Under the pieces are notes generated by a model, which saw nothing but the letters and a program-made list of their open reading frames with translations, was not told the origin of the DNA and did not search any database. The position numbers and the translations under genes are program-made. Shown here piece by piece: positions 1 through 6,233 of a stretch of DNA of 14,054 nucleotides (positions are counted from its first letter, which is position 1; every line of letters begins with the position of its first letter). Origin of the DNA: Solobacterium sp. UBA3691 (GTDB lineage: Bacteria; Bacillota_I; Bacilli_A; Erysipelotrichales; Erysipelotrichaceae); the NCBI GenBank assembly GCA_002372175.1, contig DFIS01000027.1, forward strand, positions 1 through 14,054, read 5' to 3'.

Positions 1-99
1 GGTGAGATACAGAAATTGAGACGATGTAGATAAAGTCACCAAATTCGTGTTTGTTGACAGCCTGATATAGATGTATTCGATTCGTTGAAAGGGAATTGT

Positions 100-762
100 A
101 TGAATAAAGAAGAGTATATCCGTAAAATGAATGAAGATCATGAATGGGCTCCGGGGTGGGATGCTGTCGAAGCCGAATTCAGCAGATTGTATCCCGGACA
201 GAAACCTGCGCATTTCGGTACGGCTATCAACACCAGAGCGATGTTTGGCGGAGAGGAGTACCTGGACGGTTTTTCCGTTTACACCAATCCGAAGGGATAT
301 CTTCATCTTGTGACATTCGGAATGACGGAATTATACAGTGATGCGGATGCCTTCGGCGGTGAGTACAGCCGCTGGGGATATGAGATGACGATGAAGCTGA
401 AGGAAGACAGCCCCGAAAACTGCATGTGGGCTATGAATATGCTGTCAAATATTGCCAGGTACACATATAGATCGGGAAACTATTATGATCCGGAAGAGTG
501 TGTTCCCGGAAACGGTACGTCCCTTCATGTCGGAACCGATTCACTGATCACCGCATTGATCACTGTAGATGACACGACCGCCATGGCGCAGAATACCCTG
601 CATGGCAGAGTAGGATTCATCCAGTTCGTCGGGATCACCGAGAAAGAATTGAATGCCATTCGCGCTGATATCAGTAATATCCGTAAACTGATCAGCCTGA
701 TGAAGCAGGACAACCCGGACCTGGTAACGGATATGAAAAGAGATTTCTCTTATATCGGGTAA
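100..762 (+). CDS. Suppressor of fused (SUFU) domain protein
   Basis: The 220-residue product has the conserved blocks of bacterial SUFU-domain proteins in order: GWDAVEAEF (19-27), YPGQKPAHFGT (31-41), FGGEEYLDGFSVY (49-61), LVTFGMTELY (70-79), RWGYEMTMKL (91-100) and VGFIQFVGITEKEL (171-184). The domain fills the protein. No signal peptide or membrane segment is visible, so it should be cytoplasmic. Bacterial SUFU proteins are often found as immunity-type proteins in polymorphic toxin loci; a role here is inference, since no toxin is in view. I chose ATG 100 because AAAGGGA (88-94) lies five bases upstream; the in-frame TTG at 85 would sit on that ribosome binding site. A TTGACA hexamer at 54-59 has no convincing -10 partner. 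The gene stands alone, 88 bases before the next. Confidence 0.88.
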   Translation: MNKEEYIRKMNEDHEWAPGWDAVEAEFSRLYPGQKPAHFGTAINTRAMFGGEEYLDGFSVYTNPKGYLHLVTFGMTELYSDADAFGGEYSRWGYEMTMKLKEDSPENCMWAMNMLSNIARYTYRSGNYYDPEECVPGNGTSLHVGTDSLITALITVDDTTAMAQNTLHGRVGFIQFVGITEKELNAIRADISNIRKLISLMKQDNPDLVTDMKRDFSYIG

Positions 763-850
763 AATTGCTTCCAGGCCAGCAACCGCCGGATTGCGAAAGA
801 TGTTCCAATCAACAATATCTTTTATGAAATGATAACTAAGGAGAAAAGAG

Positions 851-2320
851 ATGAAGAATCTGAAAAAACTGACACTTTTACACTCAAATGACCTTCACGG
901 GGATTTCCTCGCAGAGAAAGTAGATGAAAAACTGATCGGCGGAGTTTCCAGATTATCCGGTTATATACACAAGGTCAGAAACGAGGAGGAAAATGTTATC
1001 TATTCCATCTCCGGTGATATGTTCCGCGGTTCCTTGATCGACAGTGAGTTTCAGGGTCTTTCGACGATCGAGATCATGAATATTCTTGCGCCGGACGTTG
1101 TGACGATCGGAAATCATGAAGCAGATTACGGTCTGGCACATATGCTGTTCATTGAGAGATGTGCAGCCTTCCCGATCATCAATGCCAACATGTATATCAA
1201 GTACATCGGCAAGCGTCTTTTCAACTCGCATTTTATTAAAGAGATCGACGGAATGCGTGTGCTGTTTATCGGTATCATCACGGAGGAAGTGCTGAAGAAC
1301 ACAAAGAGCGAAGGTGTGGTCGGTACTTTGATCGATATGCAGGATGCGGTAAATGAGATCAGTAAGATCTGTGATGCATACGGTACGGAAGATATTGACC
1401 TGACGGTTCTGCTTACCCATATCGGTATTGAAGAGGATGAGAAGCTTGCGAAAGCGCTTGACCCTGCGTGCGGTGTAGATATCATTATCGGCGGACACAG
1501 TCATACGCTGCTCTCTGAGCCCCGTGTAGTGGCAGGAATTCCGATCGTACAGGCAGCGATCGGGACGGATCAGATCGGCCGTTTTGATATCATGATCGAT
1601 ACGGACCGCAACTGCATGGATTCATACACATGGCAGTGTATCCCGATCACGGAAGAGAACTGTCCGCGCGATGAGGCTCTTGAGAGTGTCGTGGAAGAAT
1701 ACAGGGAGTATACAGATCAGAAGTACGGGCGGATCCTGACAACATTCCCGCGTGCCTACACTCATCCGAAGCGCAATATGGAGACCGAACTCGGGAATCT
1801 CATGGCAGAATGCATGCGTGATCAGATCGGTGTGGATCTGGTTCTTGTCGGTTCCGGAAGTATCCGTCTGCCGGCTCTTGGACCGGTGGTCACTGTCAGG
1901 GACTTCCTGGAGGTATTCCCTTTTGCGGAACCTGCATACGGATTCAGGATTACCGGCAAACAGCTGCGGCATATGGTGACATACATGCTTCGTGAAGAAT
2001 CGTTTATCGACAGCGAACATAACGAATGGTTCCAGTTCTCCAAAGGATTCTGCTGTGAATTTGACCGCCGGAATCATGAGATCATCTCCCTGATGATGAA
2101 CGGAAAAGAAGCGGCAGACGATGATCTGTACACCGTCGTCATGCAGAAGTACTTCTTTGATAATATCGGTGATTTCCTTGACCTTCCGCTGGAGGAGATT
2201 ACAAAGAACGGAAGACCGGTCGAAGTGGCCACCAAAGCACCGAATATACTGGAAGAATACTTCAAGGATCATGAGAATATAAAGCTGGATGATGAACCAA
2301 GGCTGATCATCCGTATGTAG
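851..2320 (+). CDS. 5'-nucleotidase / bifunctional metallophosphatase, cytosolic-looking
   Basis: The 489-residue protein has both halves of the UshA/YfkN 5'-nucleotidase family. The N-terminal calcineurin-like metallophosphatase domain keeps all the metal-binding motifs: HSNDLHGD (11-18, D14 and H16), GDMFRG (55-60), GNHEADYG (87-94), LLTHIG (187-192, H190) and GGHSHT (214-219). The C-terminal substrate-recognition domain (about 295-470) shows the family pattern in diverged form, such as NLMAECMRDQIGVD (316-329), GSGSIR (334-339) and VFPFAEPAYGFRITGKQL (355-372). It should hydrolyse nucleotide monophosphates or related phosphoesters. Unlike most members it has no signal peptide, sortase motif or membrane helix, so a cytosolic site is inferred. 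The start is set by AAGGAG (838-843), seven bases before ATG. A terminator follows closely, so it is probably transcribed alone. Confidence 0.9.
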   Translation: MKNLKKLTLLHSNDLHGDFLAEKVDEKLIGGVSRLSGYIHKVRNEEENVIYSISGDMFRGSLIDSEFQGLSTIEIMNILAPDVVTIGNHEADYGLAHMLFIERCAAFPIINANMYIKYIGKRLFNSHFIKEIDGMRVLFIGIITEEVLKNTKSEGVVGTLIDMQDAVNEISKICDAYGTEDIDLTVLLTHIGIEEDEKLAKALDPACGVDIIIGGHSHTLLSEPRVVAGIPIVQAAIGTDQIGRFDIMIDTDRNCMDSYTWQCIPITEENCPRDEALESVVEEYREYTDQKYGRILTTFPRAYTHPKRNMETELGNLMAECMRDQIGVDLVLVGSGSIRLPALGPVVTVRDFLEVFPFAEPAYGFRITGKQLRHMVTYMLREESFIDSEHNEWFQFSKGFCCEFDRRNHEIISLMMNGKEAADDDLYTVVMQKYFFDNIGDFLDLPLEEITKNGRPVEVATKAPNILEEYFKDHENIKLDDEPRLIIRM

Positions 2321-2344
2321 TATGGTTTATCTGCATGGCTTACA

Positions 2345-2385
2345 GGAGACAGGACTGTAAAGGTCCTGTTTTTGTATAATTAAGA
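2345..2385 (+). repeat. Terminator/-10 repeat element, copy 1
   Basis: This 41-base segment matches 6167-6207 at 39 of 41 positions; the differences are one loop base and one base just after the TATAAT. It contains the terminator hairpin and T-run followed at once by TTGTATAAT (TATAAT at 2375-2380), which could serve as the -10 box of the next gene, the zinc-ribbon gene whose ATG is at 2422. No standard -35 is seen; the hexamer at 17-base spacing is GGACTG. Confidence 0.8.
2349..2373 (+). terminator. Rho-independent terminator after the 5'-nucleotidase
   Basis: ACAGGACT (2349-2356) and GGTCCTGT (2362-2369) form an eight-pair stem (last pair T-G) around a five-base loop, and the right arm runs into five T residues (2369-2373). 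It lies 29 bases past the nucleotidase stop codon. The same hairpin recurs after the membrane protein gene ending at 6140. Confidence 0.8.
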
Positions 2386-2421
2386 CAGATAGACTGAGTA
2401 AGATCTGACGGGAGGTATTGT

Positions 2422-2628
2422 ATGAGAAAATGTATACGGTGCGGAACTAACATGGTTGAAGGCTGCGGAATAAAGGTCAAAGGCGGTGCTTACGGAATCG
2501 TTCTGACTGATGATGAAAACAAGTGGTGGGGAGGCCGAATGGGTGAGCCGAAAGTAGCGATCTGCCCTAACTGCGGAGAGGTATCGATCTATCTTGAGAA
2601 TACTTCCATGCTGAAGAATAACGATTAG
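2422..2628 (+). CDS. Small zinc-ribbon protein
   Basis: The 68-residue protein has two CxxC knuckles, CIRC (4-7) and CPNC (48-51), spaced as in a treble-clef or rubredoxin-like zinc ribbon. The second is followed by GEVSIYLEN, a continuation typical of small uncharacterised zinc-ribbon proteins of Bacillota. One further cysteine (C15) lies between. A zinc-binding structural role is well supported; a nucleic-acid or protein partner cannot be named. GGGAGG at 2410-2415, six bases before ATG, fixes the start. It is preceded by the repeat element with a TATAAT and about 40 bases of leader, so it may begin a new transcription unit. The next gene starts 45 bases downstream. Confidence 0.8.
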   Translation: MRKCIRCGTNMVEGCGIKVKGGAYGIVLTDDENKWWGGRMGEPKVAICPNCGEVSIYLENTSMLKNND

Positions 2629-2673
2629 CGGTTTACAAAGGAATCCGATAAATCGGGATTTGTGAGGTTAAAA

Positions 2674-3087
2674 ATGTACAGAATTGAAGCAGACACATTC
2701 ACATTAGATCTTTCTCCAGAGATTCATGAAGAAGACTTTGCATATCCAGTAAATGTGTCTCTTGGCGTGAAGGTTTCCAGTTATGGCTATTCAGCGGACA
2801 CATTTATAGATGTCGGCGTTCAAGGGATTGCTGATTTTGCGTTACAGTTAAAGAACATATATGAAACACTGACAGGAGAAGCGAGATTGGAAGAGCCATA
2901 CAGCGTTCACAATTTCATCGAATTCATTGCAAGAACAGGTGGTCATATAAGAGTCATGGGACGGCTGAACAACAAGAGCGCTTTTGGTTATACACAAGAA
3001 ATAACCTTTGAAAACGAGATCGATCAGACTTATCTGAGAGAGTTTGTTAACCAATTACTTGCAGACTTCGGCAAATATGCTGGATGA
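2674..3087 (+). CDS. WapI-type immunity domain-like protein
   Basis: The 137-residue soluble, acidic protein begins with a beta-rich stretch (YRIEADTFTLDL, then VNVSLGVKVSS). A central helix follows with the pattern IADFALQLKNIYETLTGEARLEEP (about 52-75), then more strands and a C-terminal helix LREFVNQLLADF (121-132). This layout resembles the WapI-type immunity domain of polymorphic toxin systems; the match is from memory of the family pattern and is moderate. ATG 2674 is preferred because GAGG (2664-2667) lies six bases upstream; the GTG at 2662 overlaps that site. Its base and codon use differ from neighbours: more A/T, with ACA, CCA, TTA and AAG/GAA codons prominent and fewer ATC and CTG, which suggests recent acquisition. 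A small imperfect hairpin (2642-2660) precedes the ribosome binding site. No cognate toxin is visible. Confidence 0.72.
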   Translation: MYRIEADTFTLDLSPEIHEEDFAYPVNVSLGVKVSSYGYSADTFIDVGVQGIADFALQLKNIYETLTGEARLEEPYSVHNFIEFIARTGGHIRVMGRLNNKSAFGYTQEITFENEIDQTYLREFVNQLLADFGKYAG

Positions 3088-3138
3088 CAACTTCCTGTTT
3101 GTCGGGTTGCCGAATCAGGGCTGAGGAGGGAAAAGGAC

Positions 3139-3771
3139 ATGCCGTTTGATTACAAGAAAGAGTATAAGGAATTCTACATGCCAAATACTAAGCCGTCTAT
3201 CGTAACGGTGCCAGGCATGAACTATATTGCAGTTCGCGGGCATGGCGATCCGAACGCTGAGGATGGAGAGTACAAGCAGGCGATCGGACTGCTCTACGGT
3301 ATCGCCTTCACGATCAAAATGAGTAAAAAGGGTGACCATCAGATCGAAGGATACTTTGATTATGTTGTTCCGCCGCTGGAAGGATTCTGGTGGCAGGATG
3401 GTGTCAAAGGAATCGACTACGGACATAAGGAAAACTTCGAGTGGATCTCTGTCATTCGTCTGCCTGATTTTGTCACAAAGGCTGATTTTGCATGGGCCGT
3501 TGAAGAGGCTGCCAGGAAGAAAAAGACAGACTTTTCAAAGGTTGACTTCTTTACCTATGATGAGGGTCTGTGTGTTCAGTGCATGCACATCGGTTCTTAT
3601 GATGATGAACCTGCGACTGTAGCATTGATGCATGAGTTCATGGAGAAACAGGGCTATATGCTGGATATTACCGAACAGCGCTTTCATCACGAAATATACC
3701 TGAGTGATGTCAGAAAGACGGCGCCGGAGAAGCTGAAGACGGTTATCCGTCATCCGATCAGGAGAATATGA
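3139..3771 (+). CDS. GyrI-like small-molecule-binding domain protein
   Basis: The 210-residue protein matches the stand-alone GyrI-like (SHS2/BmrR ligand-binding fold) family. Visible blocks are PGMNYIAVRGHGDPN (25-39), LLYGIAFTIKM (51-61), PPLEGFWW (78-85), FEWISVIRLPDFVT (100-113), LCVQCMHIGSYDDEPATVAL (144-163) and the C-terminal HHEIYLSDVRKTAPEKLKTV (183-202). The family binds small, often cationic or aromatic ligands; members without a DNA-binding domain may hydrolyse or sequester them. No helix-turn-helix is present, so it is not itself a BmrR-type regulator. GAGGAGG at 3124-3129 supports the start. Its stop overlaps the ATG of a 33-residue frame, which is followed by a prsW-type gene, so the three appear to be one operon. 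Confidence 0.9.
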   Translation: MPFDYKKEYKEFYMPNTKPSIVTVPGMNYIAVRGHGDPNAEDGEYKQAIGLLYGIAFTIKMSKKGDHQIEGYFDYVVPPLEGFWWQDGVKGIDYGHKENFEWISVIRLPDFVTKADFAWAVEEAARKKKTDFSKVDFFTYDEGLCVQCMHIGSYDDEPATVALMHEFMEKQGYMLDITEQRFHHEIYLSDVRKTAPEKLKTVIRHPIRRI

Positions 3772-3869
3772 CAAAGCTCAAGATCAGAATTTCTGATGAT
3801 ACAGAGTTAAGAGTCAGGCTGATTCAGGCACACAACTGTACAGTGATGAAGTATGATAATAGTACATAA
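3768..3869 (+). CDS. 33-residue ORF coupled between GyrI-like and PrsW genes
   Basis: ATG at 3768 overlaps the TGA of the GyrI-like gene (ATGA), with GGAGA at 3761-3765 just upstream. The frame reads to TAA at 3867-3869, leaving one base before the GGAGGG ribosome binding site of the prsW-type gene. The product starts MTKLKIRISDDTELRVRLIQ and ends MKYDNST; it is soluble and basic, with a strand-helix look. I do not recognise it. The fit between its two neighbours favours a real small gene or the N-terminal remnant of a larger one. Coupled translation is inferred. A 15-base palindrome, ATCAGAATTTCTGAT, lies inside it at 3782-3796. Confidence 0.45.
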   Translation: MTKLKIRISDDTELRVRLIQAHNCTVMKYDNST

Positions 3870-3882
3870 CGGAGGGTATAGT

Positions 3883-4650
3883 ATGTTAGCTGCACTGATG
3901 TCAATGCCTGTATCTGTTGGTTTGTTGATATGGATATTACGGATGAAGAAGTATGATCCGTTTCCCCGGTTTACCTTTATAAAACTGCTGATTGCCGGTG
4001 CGATCGCCGGTGCTTTATCCGGGTTCATTACGATCATCGGCGCCATCATCAATGCGATCATACAGATCGGACCTGAACAGCTGAAAATGCTGGCGGATCC
4101 TGCAACTGCACAGCAGACACTTCAGCAGATCAACGAAGCCTCCAAGGTCATCACACCGGACAAGATCCTGTGGGGATTTATCCGGACGTTCATCCTGATC
4201 GGCTTTGTGGAGGAATTCATCAAGTTCCTGTGCGCAAAGATCGTGATGAGGAAAGAGGGCGTGGTGAACACCTGGATGGATGCCTTACTGTGTTTTGCGG
4301 TCGTGGCTGTCAGTTTCCAGCTGATCGAGGATATCCAGTATTCAGCAGGCAGCGTCGCCCTGGCGATCTTCCGGGCTCTGACACCGTTCCACTTTACGTT
4401 TGCGGTGATCATGGGATACTACTATGGTCTTGGTAAGGTAAAGGGAAACGGCTTGTATACGATTCTGGCAATCGGGGTTCCGGCACTGATCCACACGATG
4501 TATGATTTTTCCATCAATCTGCTCAAGCGCAATGATAATTTCATTTTTCTGAATCTGGGCATGAATGCGTTCATGCTGATCCTGACGGTCATTATGATCC
4601 TGAAGCTCAGAAAATGGCATAAAGAGGGAACGCTGGATATCTACATCTAA
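3883..4650 (+). CDS. PrsW-type intramembrane metalloprotease
   Basis: The 255-residue polytopic membrane protein has hydrophobic segments at roughly 3-20, 33-60, 98-120, 131-148, 155-180, 190-207 and 222-242. The PrsW/CPBP-type catalytic motifs are present: EEFIKF (110-115), D133 with SFQLIED (144-150), FHFTFAVIMGYYYG (169-182, H170) and ALIHTMYDF (201-209, H204). In Bacillus subtilis PrsW starts regulated proteolysis of the anti-sigma factor RsiW; other members act on other membrane proteins. No sigma or anti-sigma gene is in this window, so its substrate is unknown. I start it at ATG 3883, six bases after GGAGGG (3871-3876); the ATG at 3853 lies upstream of that site and inside the preceding small frame. 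The GyrI-like and 33-residue genes precede it in the same apparent operon. Confidence 0.88.
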   Translation: MLAALMSMPVSVGLLIWILRMKKYDPFPRFTFIKLLIAGAIAGALSGFITIIGAIINAIIQIGPEQLKMLADPATAQQTLQQINEASKVITPDKILWGFIRTFILIGFVEEFIKFLCAKIVMRKEGVVNTWMDALLCFAVVAVSFQLIEDIQYSAGSVALAIFRALTPFHFTFAVIMGYYYGLGKVKGNGLYTILAIGVPALIHTMYDFSINLLKRNDNFIFLNLGMNAFMLILTVIMILKLRKWHKEGTLDIYI

Positions 4651-4724
4651 TCTTCACGTTCACATCTGTACATGAAGAGGTACGCAAAGAGCCGTAACCG
4701 GTGATGAAGGAACAGGAAGACTTT

Positions 4725-5327
4725 ATGAATATCCGTACGCTTAATATATTATCAGATGCTATTTCTGAAGTCGGATCATGGCACTGGTGGCTGGTCAGGG
4801 ATGACATGGTTCAGATGCAGTTTTGCGACGTTCTGCTTTATGACGAAACAAAAACAGAGAAAGAACCACGCACAGTGGATGTTCTGGCTGTTCGCTTTTT
4901 TGGTCATAGTTTTGCTGTATTTCTGGATAATCTGGATGATGACAGCTGGTTTCAGAGACTTCACGAGGATGATTCTGTTCTTTTCCCTGTGGATACGTAT
5001 GAGATGGCGTTTGACGATGTAAAAGAAGCGGAGTCACTGATGAACGATTATATGCATAAAACAGCAGTCAAAGATTTTTCCGGGCTGGAAACAGCTGCGG
5101 CCGCAAATCATCTTCTCTGTGCAAGGTGCGGCAGCGTTGGGTTTATTGCCGGCGGAGACGAGATCAGGGTTGTAGGAAGAAACAGGCGGTACACGGAAGA
5201 AGAGATAGAAACAGCTTCCCGGAAATGGTGGGAATACTGGCGGGAGTATTGGAAACGGAGAGGGACAAAAGAGGCATATCCGGAAGATTATGCCTGTGAA
5301 ATAACGATTCCTGCCGGTGAGGATTGA
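4725..5327 (+). CDS. Unrecognised 200-residue protein with CxxC and Trp-rich helix
   Basis: I do not recognise the family. The acidic 200-residue protein has no signal or membrane segment. Its N-terminal part (1-110) contains VGSWHWWLVRDD (16-27) and several strand-like stretches (VQMQFCDVLLYD, VDVLAVRFFGHSFAVFLDNL), suggesting an alpha/beta or beta-rich domain. One CARC pair (132-135) sits in NHLLCARCGSVGF, and near the C-terminus is an unusual aromatic and basic helix, KWWEYWREYWKRR (167-179). ATG 4725 is chosen because AGGA (4714-4717) lies seven bases upstream; ATG 4704 is an alternative that adds seven residues. The gene is isolated, 74 bases after the prsW-type gene. Its setting among SUFU and WapI-like genes is compatible with an immunity-type protein, but that is only context. 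Confidence 0.75.
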   Translation: MNIRTLNILSDAISEVGSWHWWLVRDDMVQMQFCDVLLYDETKTEKEPRTVDVLAVRFFGHSFAVFLDNLDDDSWFQRLHEDDSVLFPVDTYEMAFDDVKEAESLMNDYMHKTAVKDFSGLETAAAANHLLCARCGSVGFIAGGDEIRVVGRNRRYTEEEIETASRKWWEYWREYWKRRGTKEAYPEDYACEITIPAGED

Positions 5328-5444
5328 TCGTATAATACTGATTTGTGTAAAGAAATGTTTGTGATCATGAATTGCTTTTATCGGCTTATGATAATTGAAG
5401 ACAGCAGGTAATCTGTGAATGAGGAACCGGAAAGAGGTAGTAAG

Positions 5445-6140
5445 ATGAATGGTAAGATTTTTGCGGTGAATTTAGTTGTACCGTTACTGGCGGTCATAAT
5501 CATAGCAGCGATAGCGGGATGGTTCCGGCGCGGGAAGAAGGAATCGATCAAGGATGAACTTTTTGAATACTTTGTAAAGGTCTGGAATGCGGATGAAAAG
5601 GAACCTGAGGCCGGTGAAGAAGAATCATTCTTCCGGAGGTTTTTCAAGATGTTCGTCAAAGCCTACGAGTATGAGAAATATAAGGAATCTGCCAATAAGC
5701 TGAAATACTATTTCTACAAACTGCTGGTTCTGTTTGTCATTTTGTGTATTCCTTTTCTGAGTCTGTTTCTGATCACCAGTAAGGAGTGGATCCTCAATGA
5801 TGCCGAATGGACAAATATGTATCTCTATACAGTGATCCTGGTACCGCTGATCTTTGCGTATCTTGTGAATAAATATATCAGGATCAGTCAGTATCATGAG
5901 ATATGGTACCGTCATATGCGGAACAGGCATCATATGGAATGGCGCATGATGGTATTTGTCAAAGATTATGAATTGCTGAAAGCCGGGAAGAAACCGGAGG
6001 ATGTTACGGAAGATTCACTGAAGATCGATTTCATCAATGATATGAGTGAATACTGGAAGACAGAAACAGTCAGTATCACAGAGGCCGGCGCAAAGGAAGA
6101 GAATATCTTCGCTGATTTTGCAGGATTGTTCGGCAAATAG
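5445..6140 (+). CDS. Three-helix membrane protein resembling SLATT/DUF4231
   Basis: The 231-residue protein has an N-terminal membrane helix (about 5-26) followed by RRGKK. A charged cytosolic region comes next, then a helix pair at about 92-111 and 124-143, followed by YIRISQYHEIWYRHMRNRHH (144-163) and a cytosolic tail. The hairpin flanked by a basic lead-in and a W-Y-R stretch resembles DUF4231/SLATT proteins, whose two-helix unit is predicted to act as a pore or membrane effector in conflict systems; the similarity is by pattern only. ATG 5445 is favoured by AAGAGG (5432-5437), seven bases upstream; a GTG at 5415 would add ten residues. A TATAAT at 5331-5336 and GATAAT at 5390-5395 lie upstream without good -35 boxes. 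A terminator follows. Confidence 0.72.
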   Translation: MNGKIFAVNLVVPLLAVIIIAAIAGWFRRGKKESIKDELFEYFVKVWNADEKEPEAGEEESFFRRFFKMFVKAYEYEKYKESANKLKYYFYKLLVLFVILCIPFLSLFLITSKEWILNDAEWTNMYLYTVILVPLIFAYLVNKYIRISQYHEIWYRHMRNRHHMEWRMMVFVKDYELLKAGKKPEDVTEDSLKIDFINDMSEYWKTETVSITEAGAKEENIFADFAGLFGK

Positions 6141-6166
6141 TGGACAAAACCGGCTGTATTATGCAC

Positions 6167-6207
6167 GGAGACAGGACTGCAAAGGTCCTGTTTTTGTATA
6201 ATGAAGA
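6167..6207 (+). repeat. Terminator/-10 repeat element, copy 2
   Basis: This segment is identical to 2345-2385 at 39 of 41 positions. As in copy 1, the terminator T-run leads directly into TTGTATAAT (TATAAT 6197-6202), here 31 bases before the ATG of the next gene at 6234. The outer sequences on both sides do not match copy 1, so this is a defined short element rather than a duplicated region. Confidence 0.8.
6171..6195 (+). terminator. Rho-independent terminator after the SLATT-like gene
   Basis: ACAGGACT (6171-6178) pairs with GGTCCTGT (6184-6191) around a GCAAA loop and runs into TTTTT (6191-6195). It lies 30 bases past the stop of the preceding gene and is the same hairpin as at 2349-2373. 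Confidence 0.8.
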
Positions 6208-6233
6208 AGGATCAATAATATTCGGAGAACTAT

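Noticed and set aside
54..82. TTGACA at 54-59 as promoter of the SUFU gene
   Set aside because: No acceptable -10 at 16-18 bases (TCGATT at 17); TATTCG is only 14 bases away. It may be chance.
2642..2660. Hairpin AATCCGAT/ATCGGGATT before the WapI-like gene
   Set aside because: Bulged stem without a T-run; it could affect the ribosome binding site but I cannot support it as a terminator or riboswitch.
4671..4703. Ten-residue frame ending in TGATG before the 200-residue gene
   Set aside because: Too short and without a ribosome binding site; overlap with ATG 4704 is likely chance.
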